The translations under genes and the position numbers were made by a program. Under the pieces are notes generated by a model, which ran no database searches, was not told the DNA's origin, and saw nothing but the letters and a program-made list of their open reading frames with translations. A stretch of DNA of 7,147 nucleotides from an uncultured Collinsella sp. (GTDB lineage Bacteria; Actinomycetota; Coriobacteriia; Coriobacteriales; Coriobacteriaceae). This document shows, piece after piece, positions 1-5,249 of the stretch. The DNA lies in assembly GCA_900544465.1 (NCBI GenBank), contig UQVT01000104.1:1-7147 (forward strand), given 5' to 3'. The number at the start of each line of letters is the position of its first letter. Position 1 is the stretch's first letter.

Positions 1-758
1 CTCAGATGATTGATAAGACTTGCCTGGTAGGCGGCACCAAAGCCGTTGTCGATATTGACGACCGATACGCCGCTGGCACAGGAGTTGAGCATGGCGAGCA
101 GTGCGGCTACACCACCAAAACTTGCGCCGTAGCCCACGCTGGTGGGAACGGCGATGACCGGACAGCTCACCAGGCCGCCGACAACGCTCGCCAACGCGCC
201 CTCCATGCCGGCGATGGCGATGACCACCTGCGCCTGTGCAAGTTCCTCGGCATGCGCGAGCAGGCGGTGCAGGCCGGCAACACCCACGTCGTAGAGGCGG
301 TCGACCTCGTTGCCATAGAACTCGGCCGACAGTGCCGCCTCTTCGGCGACGGGCAGGTCGCTTGTGCCGGCGCAGGCGACGACGATGCGTCCGTTGCCGG
401 TAGGGGAGGGCTTGCCGCCCACGAGGGCGAGCTGTGCGTCCGGGACATATCCCAGGTCGATGTCGTTGCCGAGAAGCTCCGAGGTACGGGCTGCTTTTTC
501 GCTGTCCAGGCGCGTGACCAGGATGCGCTCCTGACCGGCATCGCGCAGCGCTTCGATAATGGCGGCAATTTGCTCGGCGGTTTTACCGGCGCCGTAGACA
601 ACCTCGCCGGCTCCCTGGCGCACCCCGCGCGAAAGATCGAGCTGCGCAAAACCCAGATCGGCGGTTGGCGCCGTCTGGAGGCGCGTGAGGGCGACTGCCG
701 GGGTGACTACTCCGTCGGCAACATCGCTCAGCAACTGCTCAAGATCTCGCTTATCCAT
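1..758 (-). CDS. larB: LarB, nickel-pincer cofactor biosynthesis (pyridinium-3,5-biscarboxylic acid mononucleotide synthase), 3' end cut by window edge
   Basis: LarB carboxylates the pyridinium ring of nicotinic acid adenine dinucleotide and hydrolyses its phosphoanhydride. This is the first step towards the nickel-pincer nucleotide of lactate racemase and related enzymes, and it takes place in the cytosol. The reverse strand reads 252 codons from ATG at 758 without a stop. The family is about 245-260 residues, so only a few residues are probably missing. The C-terminal half (about 122-252) is the PurE/AIR-carboxylase-like domain, with GRIVVACAGTSDLPVAEE (124-141), AGMEGAL (183-189), PVIAVPTSVGYGASFGG (200-216) and NSCASG (225-230). 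Cys227 and Glu186 keep the 41-residue spacing of catalytic Cys221 and Glu180 reported for the Lactiplantibacillus plantarum enzyme. A ribosome site (GAAGGGA on the minus strand, near 767-773) supports the start. It lies downstream of serB in the same direction, 114 bp away, so co-transcription is possible. The usual partners LarC and LarE are not in this window. Confidence 0.95.
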   Translation of the reverse strand, partial: MDKRDLEQLLSDVADGVVTPAVALTRLQTAPTADLGFAQLDLSRGVRQGAGEVVYGAGKTAEQIAAIIEALRDAGQERILVTRLDSEKAARTSELLGNDIDLGYVPDAQLALVGGKPSPTGNGRIVVACAGTSDLPVAEEAALSAEFYGNEVDRLYDVGVAGLHRLLAHAEELAQAQVVIAIAGMEGALASVVGGLVSCPVIAVPTSVGYGASFGGVAALLAMLNSCASGVSVVNIDNGFGAAYQASLINHL

Positions 759-799
759 ATATATTCCCTTCGACGGCGCAAAGTCTAGCACTCAAAGGG

Positions 800-840
800 T
801 ATGTTTCCGAACACTAAGACAAAATTGTTCGGAAACTATA
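800..840. repeat. Perfect 10-bp inverted repeat in the serB-larB gap
   Basis: GTTTCCGAAC at 803-812 is mirrored by GTTCGGAAAC at 827-836 across a 14-base loop. If T837 is bulged, TAT (800-802) and ATA (838-840) add three pairs. There is no T-run after either arm on either strand, so this is not a standard intrinsic terminator. It lies 42 bp upstream of the larB start codon, a reasonable position for an operator or a leader hairpin. A nickel- or cofactor-responsive role is only a guess from position. Confidence 0.6.
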
Positions 841-872
841 GGACAGACTGATTCAATTGTTAGGCGGATCGA

Positions 873-1508
873 CTAGTCGCGCAGGATGATGTCCATGGCG
901 AGCATCAGGTTGCGCTCGTCGATGGCAAACGGGGCGGCCTCGCGCGTCTTGGGCTTGGCACAAAACGCGATGCCCGTGCCCGCGGTCTGAATCATGGGGA
1001 TGTCGTTGGCACCGTCGCCGATCGCGACGGTGTGGGCCATATCGACGCCGCACTCAACTGCCCAATCCAGCATCTGGATGAGCTTGGACTCCTTGGTCAC
1101 GATGTCTGCCGCCAGCTTGCCGGTGAGCTTGCCGTTCACGACTTCCAGGCGGTTGGCCAGGCAAAAATCGATGCCCGCGGCGGCCACGATCTTGTCGGCG
1201 ACCTCGTGAAAGCCGCCGCTTACCACGCCGATCTTCCAGCCCTTGCTGTGCGCCGAGCGCACAAGCTCCAACGCGCCGGGGGTAAACGTCACGCGCGCAA
1301 AGGTGCGCTCGAACACGCTCTCGTCCAAGCCGGCAAGCAGCCCCACGCGCTCCTCGAGCGCCTGCTTAAAGTCGAGCTCGCCGCGCATGGCGCGCTCAGT
1401 GATCTGCGCCACTTGCTCGCCTACGCCGGCCTCCTCGCCCAACAGGTCGATAACTTCCTGGTTGATGAGCGTGGAGTCGATATCCATAACGATGAGGCGT
1501 GCAGTCAT
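873..1508 (-). CDS. serB: Phosphoserine phosphatase SerB (HAD superfamily), short form
   Basis: SerB hydrolyses O-phospho-L-serine to L-serine, the last step of the phosphorylated serine pathway, in the cytosol. The 211-residue product has all the HAD signatures. Motif I is MDIDSTLIN with nucleophile Asp9 and acid/base Asp11. Motif II is VVSGGF with Ser97. A motif III lysine is Lys139 or Lys142 (TKESKL). Motif IV is AIGDGANDIPMI with Asp165 and Asp169. It lacks the long N-terminal extension of the roughly 320-residue Escherichia coli enzyme and resembles the compact one-domain form. The reading frame runs further upstream to 1577, but ATG at 1508 is chosen because GAAAGG (1516-1521) lies 7 bases before it and the HAD fold begins immediately (ARLIVMDID). 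The upstream extension has no recognisable content. The stop is TAG at 873-875. A different small-molecule HAD phosphatase is possible but less likely given the close match to SerB motifs. Confidence 0.93.
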   Translation of the reverse strand: MTARLIVMDIDSTLINQEVIDLLGEEAGVGEQVAQITERAMRGELDFKQALEERVGLLAGLDESVFERTFARVTFTPGALELVRSAHSKGWKIGVVSGGFHEVADKIVAAAGIDFCLANRLEVVNGKLTGKLAADIVTKESKLIQMLDWAVECGVDMAHTVAIGDGANDIPMIQTAGTGIAFCAKPKTREAAPFAIDERNLMLAMDIILRD

Positions 1509-1648
1509 GGCGGGCCTTTCCGAGTGCAGTTGTATTGGGGCACATTGTCGCACGCCGCACGCGTCGGCGACGGCCACGGTGCGTCAATTGTTTCGTCTCC
1601 GTCAAGTCTTTGGGCAAGAACTACTTTTTCGCGGCACATCGACGCGGG

Positions 1649-1660
1649 TGCGATAAGATA
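1649..1660 (+). promoter_or_regulatory. Possible -10 region of the aspS promoter
   Basis: TAAGAT at 1654-1659, preceded by TGCGA, resembles an extended -10 element. The same TAAGATA string recurs in the predicted beta-galactosidase promoter (5194-5200). No convincing -35 hexamer is visible 16-19 bases upstream. If used, the transcript would start near 1666 and leave a leader of about 100 bases. Confidence 0.3.
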
Positions 1661-1702
1661 GAACGCCATGTCCGGCTGCGCGGTTTACGCAGGCTGGGCA
1701 AA

Positions 1703-1742
1703 TCTGTACGACGCCGCCCGGAACGACACGGGGCGGCACAGA
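1703..1742 (+). promoter_or_regulatory. Leader hairpin immediately before the aspS ribosome site
   Basis: GCCGCCC at 1713-1719 pairs perfectly with GGGCGGC at 1731-1737 across an 11-base loop. TCTGT at 1703-1707 pairs with ACAGA at 1738-1742, with ACGAC (1708-1712) bulged on the 5' side. The hairpin ends 6 bases before AAGGAGG of aspS. That position could influence translation initiation, but function is not shown. It is too small to be a T-box leader and no T-box core motif is present. Confidence 0.45.
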
Positions 1743-1748
1743 TCCATA

Positions 1749-1755
1749 AAGGAGG
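1749..1755 (+). promoter_or_regulatory. Strong ribosome binding site that fixes the aspS start
   Basis: AAGGAGG lies 9 bases before ATG at 1765. A second in-frame ATG at 1798 (Met12) aligns with the first residue of the Escherichia coli protein but has no comparable ribosome site. The upstream start is therefore preferred, giving an 11-residue N-terminal extension. Confidence 0.8.
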
Positions 1756-1764
1756 ATCACTGGT

Positions 1765-3552
1765 ATGAGCCAGACCCGTCCCATCGATGAGCATTCCATG
1801 CACACCCGTACCTGCGGCGAGCTTCGCTTCGAGAACGTGGGCGAAGAGGTCACCCTCACCGGTTGGGTGAGCCGTCGCCGCGACCACGGCGGCCTTATTT
1901 TCTGCGACCTTCGCGACCGCGAGGGCATCACGCAGCTCACCTTCGACCCCGAGCACTCCGACGGCGATGCCTTTAAGATCGCCGAGACCATGCGTCCCGA
2001 GTGGCCCATCAAGATCCACGGCGTCGTGCGCGCTCGTGGCGAGGAGACCACCAACACCAAGCTCGCGACCGGCGAGATCGAGGTCCTGACCGACCACGCC
2101 GAGGTTCTCAACACGTCTGTCACCCCGCCGTTCCAGATCGAGGACGGCATCGAGACCAGCGAGGACACCCGTCTGCGCTATCGCTATCTGGACCTCCGCC
2201 GTCCCGAGATGATGGCCAACCTCAAGCTGCGCTCCGACTTCACCTTTGCCATTCGCGAGGCGCTGCACAACCGTGAGTTCATGGAGGTCGAGACGCCCTC
2301 CCTGTTTAAGTCCACGCCCGAGGGCGCTCGCGACTTCATCGTTCCCAGCCGTATTCAGCCGGGCAACTTCTACGCTCTGCCGCAGTCCCCGCAGCTCCTG
2401 AAGCAGCTGCTTATGGTCGGTGGCGTTGAGCGCTACTACCAGGTCGCCAAGTGCTTCCGCGACGAGGACCTGCGTGCCGACCGTCAGCCCGAGTTCACCC
2501 AGGTCGATATCGAGATGTCCTTCGTGGACCAGAACGATGTCATGAGCGCGCTCGAAGAGGTTCTTGCCGACGCCTTCGGTCGCATGGGTGTCGAGATGCC
2601 CACGCCGCTGCGTCGCATGGACTACTGGGAGGCCATGGACACCTATGGCTCCGACAAGCCCGATACCCGCTATGGCATGCACCTGGTCGACCTGACCGAC
2701 ATCTTTGCCAACTCCAAGTTCAAGGTCTTTGCGACTGCCGCAAACGAGGAGGGCTCTGCCGTCAAGGCCATTAACGCCAAGGGCGCCGGTGCCTGGGCAC
2801 GTGCCAAGATCGATAAGCTCGCCGGCGTGGCTTCCACGTTTGGCGCCAAGGGCCTGGCTTGGATCGCCTTCCGCGAGGACGGCTCCATCAACAGCCCCAT
2901 CGTCAAGTTCTTCTCGGACGAGGAGATGGCGGCTCTGCGCGAGCGCATGGACGTCGAGCCCGGCGACCTTGTGATGTTCGCCGCCGGCCCGCGCCTGCTC
3001 TCTGACGAGATCCTGGGCGGCATGCGTTCCCACATGGCCAACGCGCTCGAGATCAAGCGCGAGGGCCACGACTTCCTGTGGGTCGTCAACTTCCCGCTGT
3101 TCCATTGGGACGAGGATCGCAAGGCCTATGCTGCCGAGCACCAGCCGTTCACTCTGCCGACCGAGACCGACATCGCCAAGATCGAGGCCGATCCGCTGGC
3201 AGCCGGTTCGTGCACCTACGACTTTGTCATGGACGGCTTTGAGGCCGGTGGCGGCGGTATGCGCATCCACAACGCCGAGATGCAGATGTCCATGCTCAAG
3301 CTCCTGGGCTTTACCGAGGAGCGCGCCGAGTCTCAGTTTGGCTTCCTCATGGAGGCTCTCAAGTTTGGTGCGCCCCCGATGGGCGGTTTCGCTCTGGGCC
3401 TGGACCGCGTGTGCATGCTGCTCACCGGTTCCGACTCCATCCGCGATGTCATGGCGTTCCCCAAGACGGCCAGCGGCTCCGACCTCATGTCGGGCGCCCC
3501 GAGTGCCGTTAGCGGCGCCCAGCTCAAGGACGTCAGCCTGCGCCTGATGTAG
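1765..3552 (+). CDS. aspS: Aspartyl-tRNA synthetase, bacterial type, probably non-discriminating (AspRS/AsxRS)
   Basis: This class II synthetase charges tRNA-Asp with aspartate and, if non-discriminating, also charges tRNA-Asn. The 595-residue product matches the usual bacterial length (about 580-600). The N-terminal anticodon-binding OB fold covers about 14-120 (TLTGWVSRRRDHGGLIFCDLRDREG from residue 30). The class II core begins near 140, with the flipping-loop region TPEGARDFIVPSR (184-196) and QSPQ (207-210). Motif 2 is FRDEDLRADRQPEFTQ (231-246) and motif 3 is GFALGLDR (541-548). The bacterial GAD insertion lies at roughly 290-415. His41 sits where dual-specificity enzymes such as the Pseudomonas aeruginosa one carry His31 and discriminating enzymes carry Leu. 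At the second reported determinant (Gly81 there, Lys in Escherichia coli) this protein has Glu94 by my alignment, so specificity is inferred, not proven. The gene appears to be a single transcription unit: leader hairpin before it and intrinsic terminator 26 bases after its TAG. Confidence 0.97.
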   Translation: MSQTRPIDEHSMHTRTCGELRFENVGEEVTLTGWVSRRRDHGGLIFCDLRDREGITQLTFDPEHSDGDAFKIAETMRPEWPIKIHGVVRARGEETTNTKLATGEIEVLTDHAEVLNTSVTPPFQIEDGIETSEDTRLRYRYLDLRRPEMMANLKLRSDFTFAIREALHNREFMEVETPSLFKSTPEGARDFIVPSRIQPGNFYALPQSPQLLKQLLMVGGVERYYQVAKCFRDEDLRADRQPEFTQVDIEMSFVDQNDVMSALEEVLADAFGRMGVEMPTPLRRMDYWEAMDTYGSDKPDTRYGMHLVDLTDIFANSKFKVFATAANEEGSAVKAINAKGAGAWARAKIDKLAGVASTFGAKGLAWIAFREDGSINSPIVKFFSDEEMAALRERMDVEPGDLVMFAAGPRLLSDEILGGMRSHMANALEIKREGHDFLWVVNFPLFHWDEDRKAYAAEHQPFTLPTETDIAKIEADPLAAGSCTYDFVMDGFEAGGGGMRIHNAEMQMSMLKLLGFTEERAESQFGFLMEALKFGAPPMGGFALGLDRVCMLLTGSDSIRDVMAFPKTASGSDLMSGAPSAVSGAQLKDVSLRLM

Positions 3553-3577
3553 GCGAGCGGCTACATATTGCTTGCAA

Positions 3578-3610
3578 CGAGGGAAGGACGTGTGCCTTCC
3601 CTCGTTTTTT
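3578..3610 (+). terminator. Intrinsic terminator of aspS
   Basis: CGAGGGAAGG (3578-3587) and CCTTCCCTCG (3595-3604) form a perfect 10-bp stem with a 7-base loop, followed by six T residues (3605-3610). It begins 26 bases after the aspS stop codon. The two A residues before the stem could also pair with the first T residues, making it partly bidirectional. Confidence 0.95.
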
Positions 3611-3686
3611 ATACGCCGAGATTGTGAGGGCATGGGGTGACCGGACGTCGCGGAAAGTGCATCCCGTAATCTGCGTGCAGAACGGC

Positions 3687-3724
3687 TCGCGCTTTCCCAA
3701 AGGGGGTCCTCTGGGAAAGCGCGA
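3687..3724. repeat. Hairpin of repeat unit 2 (13-bp perfect stem)
   Basis: TCGCGCTTTCCCA (3687-3699) is the exact reverse complement of TGGGAAAGCGCGA (3712-3724), with a 12-base loop. No T-run follows on either strand. Confidence 0.9.
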
Positions 3725-3744
3725 CCCAGAATTCGGCAAAATAA

Positions 3745-3790
3745 TGGGGCACAGTTTCCGGTTGAGCTGTCTAACGGAAACTGTGCCCCA
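3745..3790 (-). terminator. Hairpin of repeat unit 3 (16-bp perfect stem), possible leftward terminator
   Basis: TGGGGCACAGTTTCCG (3745-3760) is the exact reverse complement of CGGAAACTGTGCCCCA (3775-3790), with a 14-base loop. Read on the minus strand the stem is followed by TTATTTT (3744-3738), so it could stop transcripts coming leftward from the lacI-type gene. On the plus strand no T-run follows. The terminator role is an inference; as a structural repeat it is clear. Confidence 0.6.
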
Positions 3791-3806
3791 GAATGAGCGC
3801 TCAAAA

Positions 3807-3847
3807 CGGGATAGACTTTCCGCAACAACTGTCTGGCGGAAAGCCCG
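3807..3847 (-). terminator. Hairpin of repeat unit 4, just beyond the lacI-type stop, possible terminator
   Basis: CTTTCCGC (3816-3823) pairs with GCGGAAAG (3836-3843), and CGGG (3807-3810) with CCCG (3844-3847) across an unpaired ATAGA. On the minus strand the stem begins 11 bases after the stop codon of the lacI-type gene and is followed by TTTT (3806-3803). The T-run is short, so termination is plausible but weakly supported. Confidence 0.5.
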
Positions 3848-3857
3848 GCCCAGTTTC

Positions 3858-4874
3858 TTATAGCGAGTCTCTCTGGATCAGCTGCATGTGCATCACGGAG
3901 GTGGTGGGCTCGGCACCCTTGATCATGTCGAGCGCAATGTTGGCGGCCATGTGTCCTTCTTCGCGCAGGGGCTGGCGGACGGTCGTGAGCGCGGGGACGC
4001 AGCGCGCCGCAATCTCGTGATCGTCGAAGCCGACGACAGAAACGTCCGCAGGAACGGATAGGCCTGCCTCGTTGAGCGCGGTGATGACGCCAGCCGCGAT
4101 ACGGTCCGATCCGCAGAGCACGCCATCGAAAGTAATCTCGCGCGCGAGGATCTGGTGCATGGCCTGATAGCCGTCTCCGTTGTTCCAGCCGGTATAGATA
4201 ACGTTTGCGTCTGGGAGGTCTTCGCCCAAGACGGCGCGGTAGCCGCGCAGGCGGTCGACAACAGCGGGGTTGTCTTGCGGTCCCAACACGGCGACGATAT
4301 CTTTGCGCCCGCGATCCTTCATGGCGAGTGCCGCAAAATGTCCGCCCTCTTCATCGTCAGAGTAGACCGTCGAGAACACATCGCGATAGGGGTGGCCCTC
4401 GAGCTGGCCGCACAACACGGTGGGTACGCCCAGCTCGCGCAGCACCTCGAGCAGCTCGCTGCCTTTGTAGGGAGAGACGTCGATCACGGCGTCGAACGAG
4501 CGGCGCTCAAAGTGCTCGCGTGCGCGGTTGCGCTCATGCGTAGAAGACGCCTGCAAGATAACGGGCAGATAGGACGACTCCGACAGTTCCTCGGTAATGC
4601 CGCTCAAAAACTCGCTATAGGTGGGGTCGCTGAAGAGTTCACTCAGGGGCTCGGTCACGAGCACGGCGATGATTTCCGTGCGCCCGACAGCGAGCGCTCG
4701 GCCACGAGCGTTGGGGACAAAATTGACTTCCTTGGCCGCCGCGCGGACGCGCTTTTTGGTTTCCTCGCTAATGCGGGGCGAATCGTTGAGGGCGCGCGAT
4801 GCCGTGGAGCGCGACACGCCGGCAGCTGCGGCAACCTCGGCAAGCGTAGGTGCGGTGCGAACTGGTTGGGTCAT
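3858..4874 (-). CDS. LacI/GalR-family transcriptional repressor, probable regulator of the adjacent beta-galactosidase
   Basis: The 338-residue product has the standard family architecture and length. The N-terminal helix-turn-helix is TLAEVAAAAGVSRSTASRALN (10-30), with recognition helix SRSTASRAL. A hinge-helix segment PNARGRALAVGRT (54-66) follows. The periplasmic-binding-protein-like effector domain (about 67-338) ends with the typical CGSDRIAAGVITAL (254-267) and VSVVGFDDHEIA (278-289) blocks. It would bind DNA as a dimer in the cytosol and release it on binding a sugar or derivative, presumably a galactoside. ATG at 4874 is supported by CAGGAGA 6 bases upstream. It diverges from the beta-galactosidase gene across 375 bp containing three near-identical CAACCGGTTG palindromes, which are its obvious candidate targets. 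The arrangement parallels ebgR-ebgA of Escherichia coli in logic, but orthology to EbgR cannot be claimed. No clear promoter is visible; a TATAGT on the minus strand (4941-4936) has no good -35 partner. Confidence 0.93.
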   Translation of the reverse strand: MTQPVRTAPTLAEVAAAAGVSRSTASRALNDSPRISEETKKRVRAAAKEVNFVPNARGRALAVGRTEIIAVLVTEPLSELFSDPTYSEFLSGITEELSESSYLPVILQASSTHERNRAREHFERRSFDAVIDVSPYKGSELLEVLRELGVPTVLCGQLEGHPYRDVFSTVYSDDEEGGHFAALAMKDRGRKDIVAVLGPQDNPAVVDRLRGYRAVLGEDLPDANVIYTGWNNGDGYQAMHQILAREITFDGVLCGSDRIAAGVITALNEAGLSVPADVSVVGFDDHEIAARCVPALTTVRQPLREEGHMAANIALDMIKGAEPTTSVMHMQLIQRDSL

Positions 4875-5116
4875 GGCGTCTCCTGGAAAATGCGGTCGAT
4901 GTTGTCACTGATACGGGCTGGTGCGGATACAGCTTACTATAGCGCGCCTGAACAGCGTTCATGATATCCGGCCACCGGTGGCATTTCGCATTCAAGCTGC
5001 TGTTGAACATGGCTTGCAAGGGTGGGGCATAGATGGGCGCGGCCGTTGTTCGTCGCCTGGGAATACTGTTTTGCGCTGAGTTTTGATACTCAGGGTGACA
5101 TAAGTGTCGCGGTTGT
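4875..5116. other. Left two-thirds of the divergent control region; no gene seen
   Basis: No credible coding frame is present. The open frame on the minus strand across 4768-5130 is a shadow of the repressor gene. Several small dyads occur: TGAACAGCGTTCA (4949-4961), GCCACCGGTGGC (4971-4982), CTTGCAAG (5013-5020) and CTGAGT/ACTCAG (5076-5081 with 5088-5093). Just before the first operator is GACA/TGTC (5097-5100 with 5105-5108). The region must hold the repressor gene's own promoter, but I cannot place it. Confidence 0.6.
4971..4982. promoter_or_regulatory. Possible fourth, variant operator near the repressor gene
   Basis: GCCACCGGTGGC is a perfect 12-bp palindrome. Centred on the same CCGG, it matches the three downstream operators at 9 of 12 positions. 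It lies about 97 bp upstream of the repressor start codon, suitable for autoregulation. The match could be chance in GC-rich DNA. Confidence 0.35.
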
Positions 5117-5130
5117 ACAACCGGTTGCAC
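5117..5130. promoter_or_regulatory. Operator O1 for a LacI-family regulator
   Basis: ACAACCGGTTGCAC contains the perfect palindrome CAACCGGTTG with the central CG typical of LacI-family sites. It overlaps a second perfect palindrome, GGTTGTACAACC (5111-5122), so three alternating half-sites occur side by side. The same 14 bases recur at 5162 and 5204. Confidence 0.8.
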
Positions 5131-5161
5131 CGTTAACCCAGCGAAATCGACCGTTCAGCGG

Positions 5162-5175
5162 ACAACCGGTTGCAC
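5162..5175. promoter_or_regulatory. Operator O2, overlapping the predicted -35 box
   Basis: ACAACCGGTTGCAC is identical to O1 and O3 and starts 45 bases after O1. Its right end, TTGCAC (5170-5175), is also the best -35 candidate of the beta-galactosidase promoter, so repressor binding would block RNA polymerase. Confidence 0.85.
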
Positions 5176-5199
5176 AGATTTTTGCATCGCCCGTAAGAT
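5170..5199 (+). promoter_or_regulatory. Predicted promoter of the beta-galactosidase gene
   Basis: TTGCAC (5170-5175) and TAAGAT (5194-5199) are separated by 18 bases. Both hexamers are imperfect, but the position between two operators is telling. Transcription would begin near 5206, inside O3, leaving a leader of about 45 bases. Confidence 0.5.
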
Positions 5200-5203
5200 A
5201 AGG

Positions 5204-5217
5204 ACAACCGGTTGCAC
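5204..5217. promoter_or_regulatory. Operator O3, covering the predicted transcription start
   Basis: The third identical copy of ACAACCGGTTGCAC starts 42 bases (four helical turns) after O2, so O2 and O3 face the same side of the helix. It lies 32 bases before the beta-galactosidase start codon. Confidence 0.85.
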
Positions 5218-5249
5218 AAGAATCACTACGATGACGAAGGAGCATCACC

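Larger units (their letters stand above)
3651..3860. repeat. Array of four degenerate 62-bp hairpin repeats between convergent genes
   Basis: The GGAAA core recurs at 3652, 3714, 3776 and 3838, and the partner TTTCC core at 3693, 3755 and 3817. Every step is exactly 62 bases. Downstream of each GGAAA a CCC-containing tail also recurs: CCCGTAAT, CCCAGAAT, CCCAGAAT and CCCAGTTT. The first unit has lost its left arm. The other three keep 14 bases between the TTTCC(G/C) and (C/G)GGAAA blocks. On the minus strand each unit carries a short T-rich stretch (GTTTTG, ATTTTG, GTTCTG) between hairpins. The array fills most of the gap between the aspS terminator and the stop codon of the lacI-type gene, which the last unit touches. 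No open frame here resembles a real gene. A palindromic intergenic repeat family or a multi-hairpin terminator zone are the best guesses. Confidence 0.8.

Noticed and set aside
6..788. A 260-codon plus-strand frame opposite larB
   Set aside because: The minus strand encodes a clear LarB with conserved active-site blocks; the plus frame has no family features.
803..836. The serB-larB hairpin as an intrinsic terminator
   Set aside because: No T-run follows the stem on either strand.
1582..1605. Two TTGACG boxes on the minus strand upstream of serB as -35 elements
   Set aside because: Neither has a -10-like hexamer 16-19 bases downstream, so no serB promoter is called from them.
1660..1764. 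A T-box riboswitch in the aspS leader
   Set aside because: The leader is only about 100 bases and lacks the conserved T-box sequence and any terminator/antiterminator pair.
1621..3828. A 735-codon open frame on the minus strand across aspS
   Set aside because: It lies opposite aspS and reads as low-complexity H/L/G/A/V/R-rich protein with no family features. Long antisense frames are expected opposite highly biased G/C-ending codons. aspS itself has full class II synthetase motifs.
3651..3860. The 62-bp periodic array as a CRISPR
   Set aside because: The units are not near-identical repeats separated by unique spacers. They are degenerate along their whole length, each with its own palindrome, and no cas gene is nearby.
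5083..5106. TTGATA as the -35 box of the beta-galactosidase promoter
   Set aside because: It is a good -35 match, but nothing resembling a -10 lies at the right distance; the TTGCAC/TAAGAT pair further down fits better.
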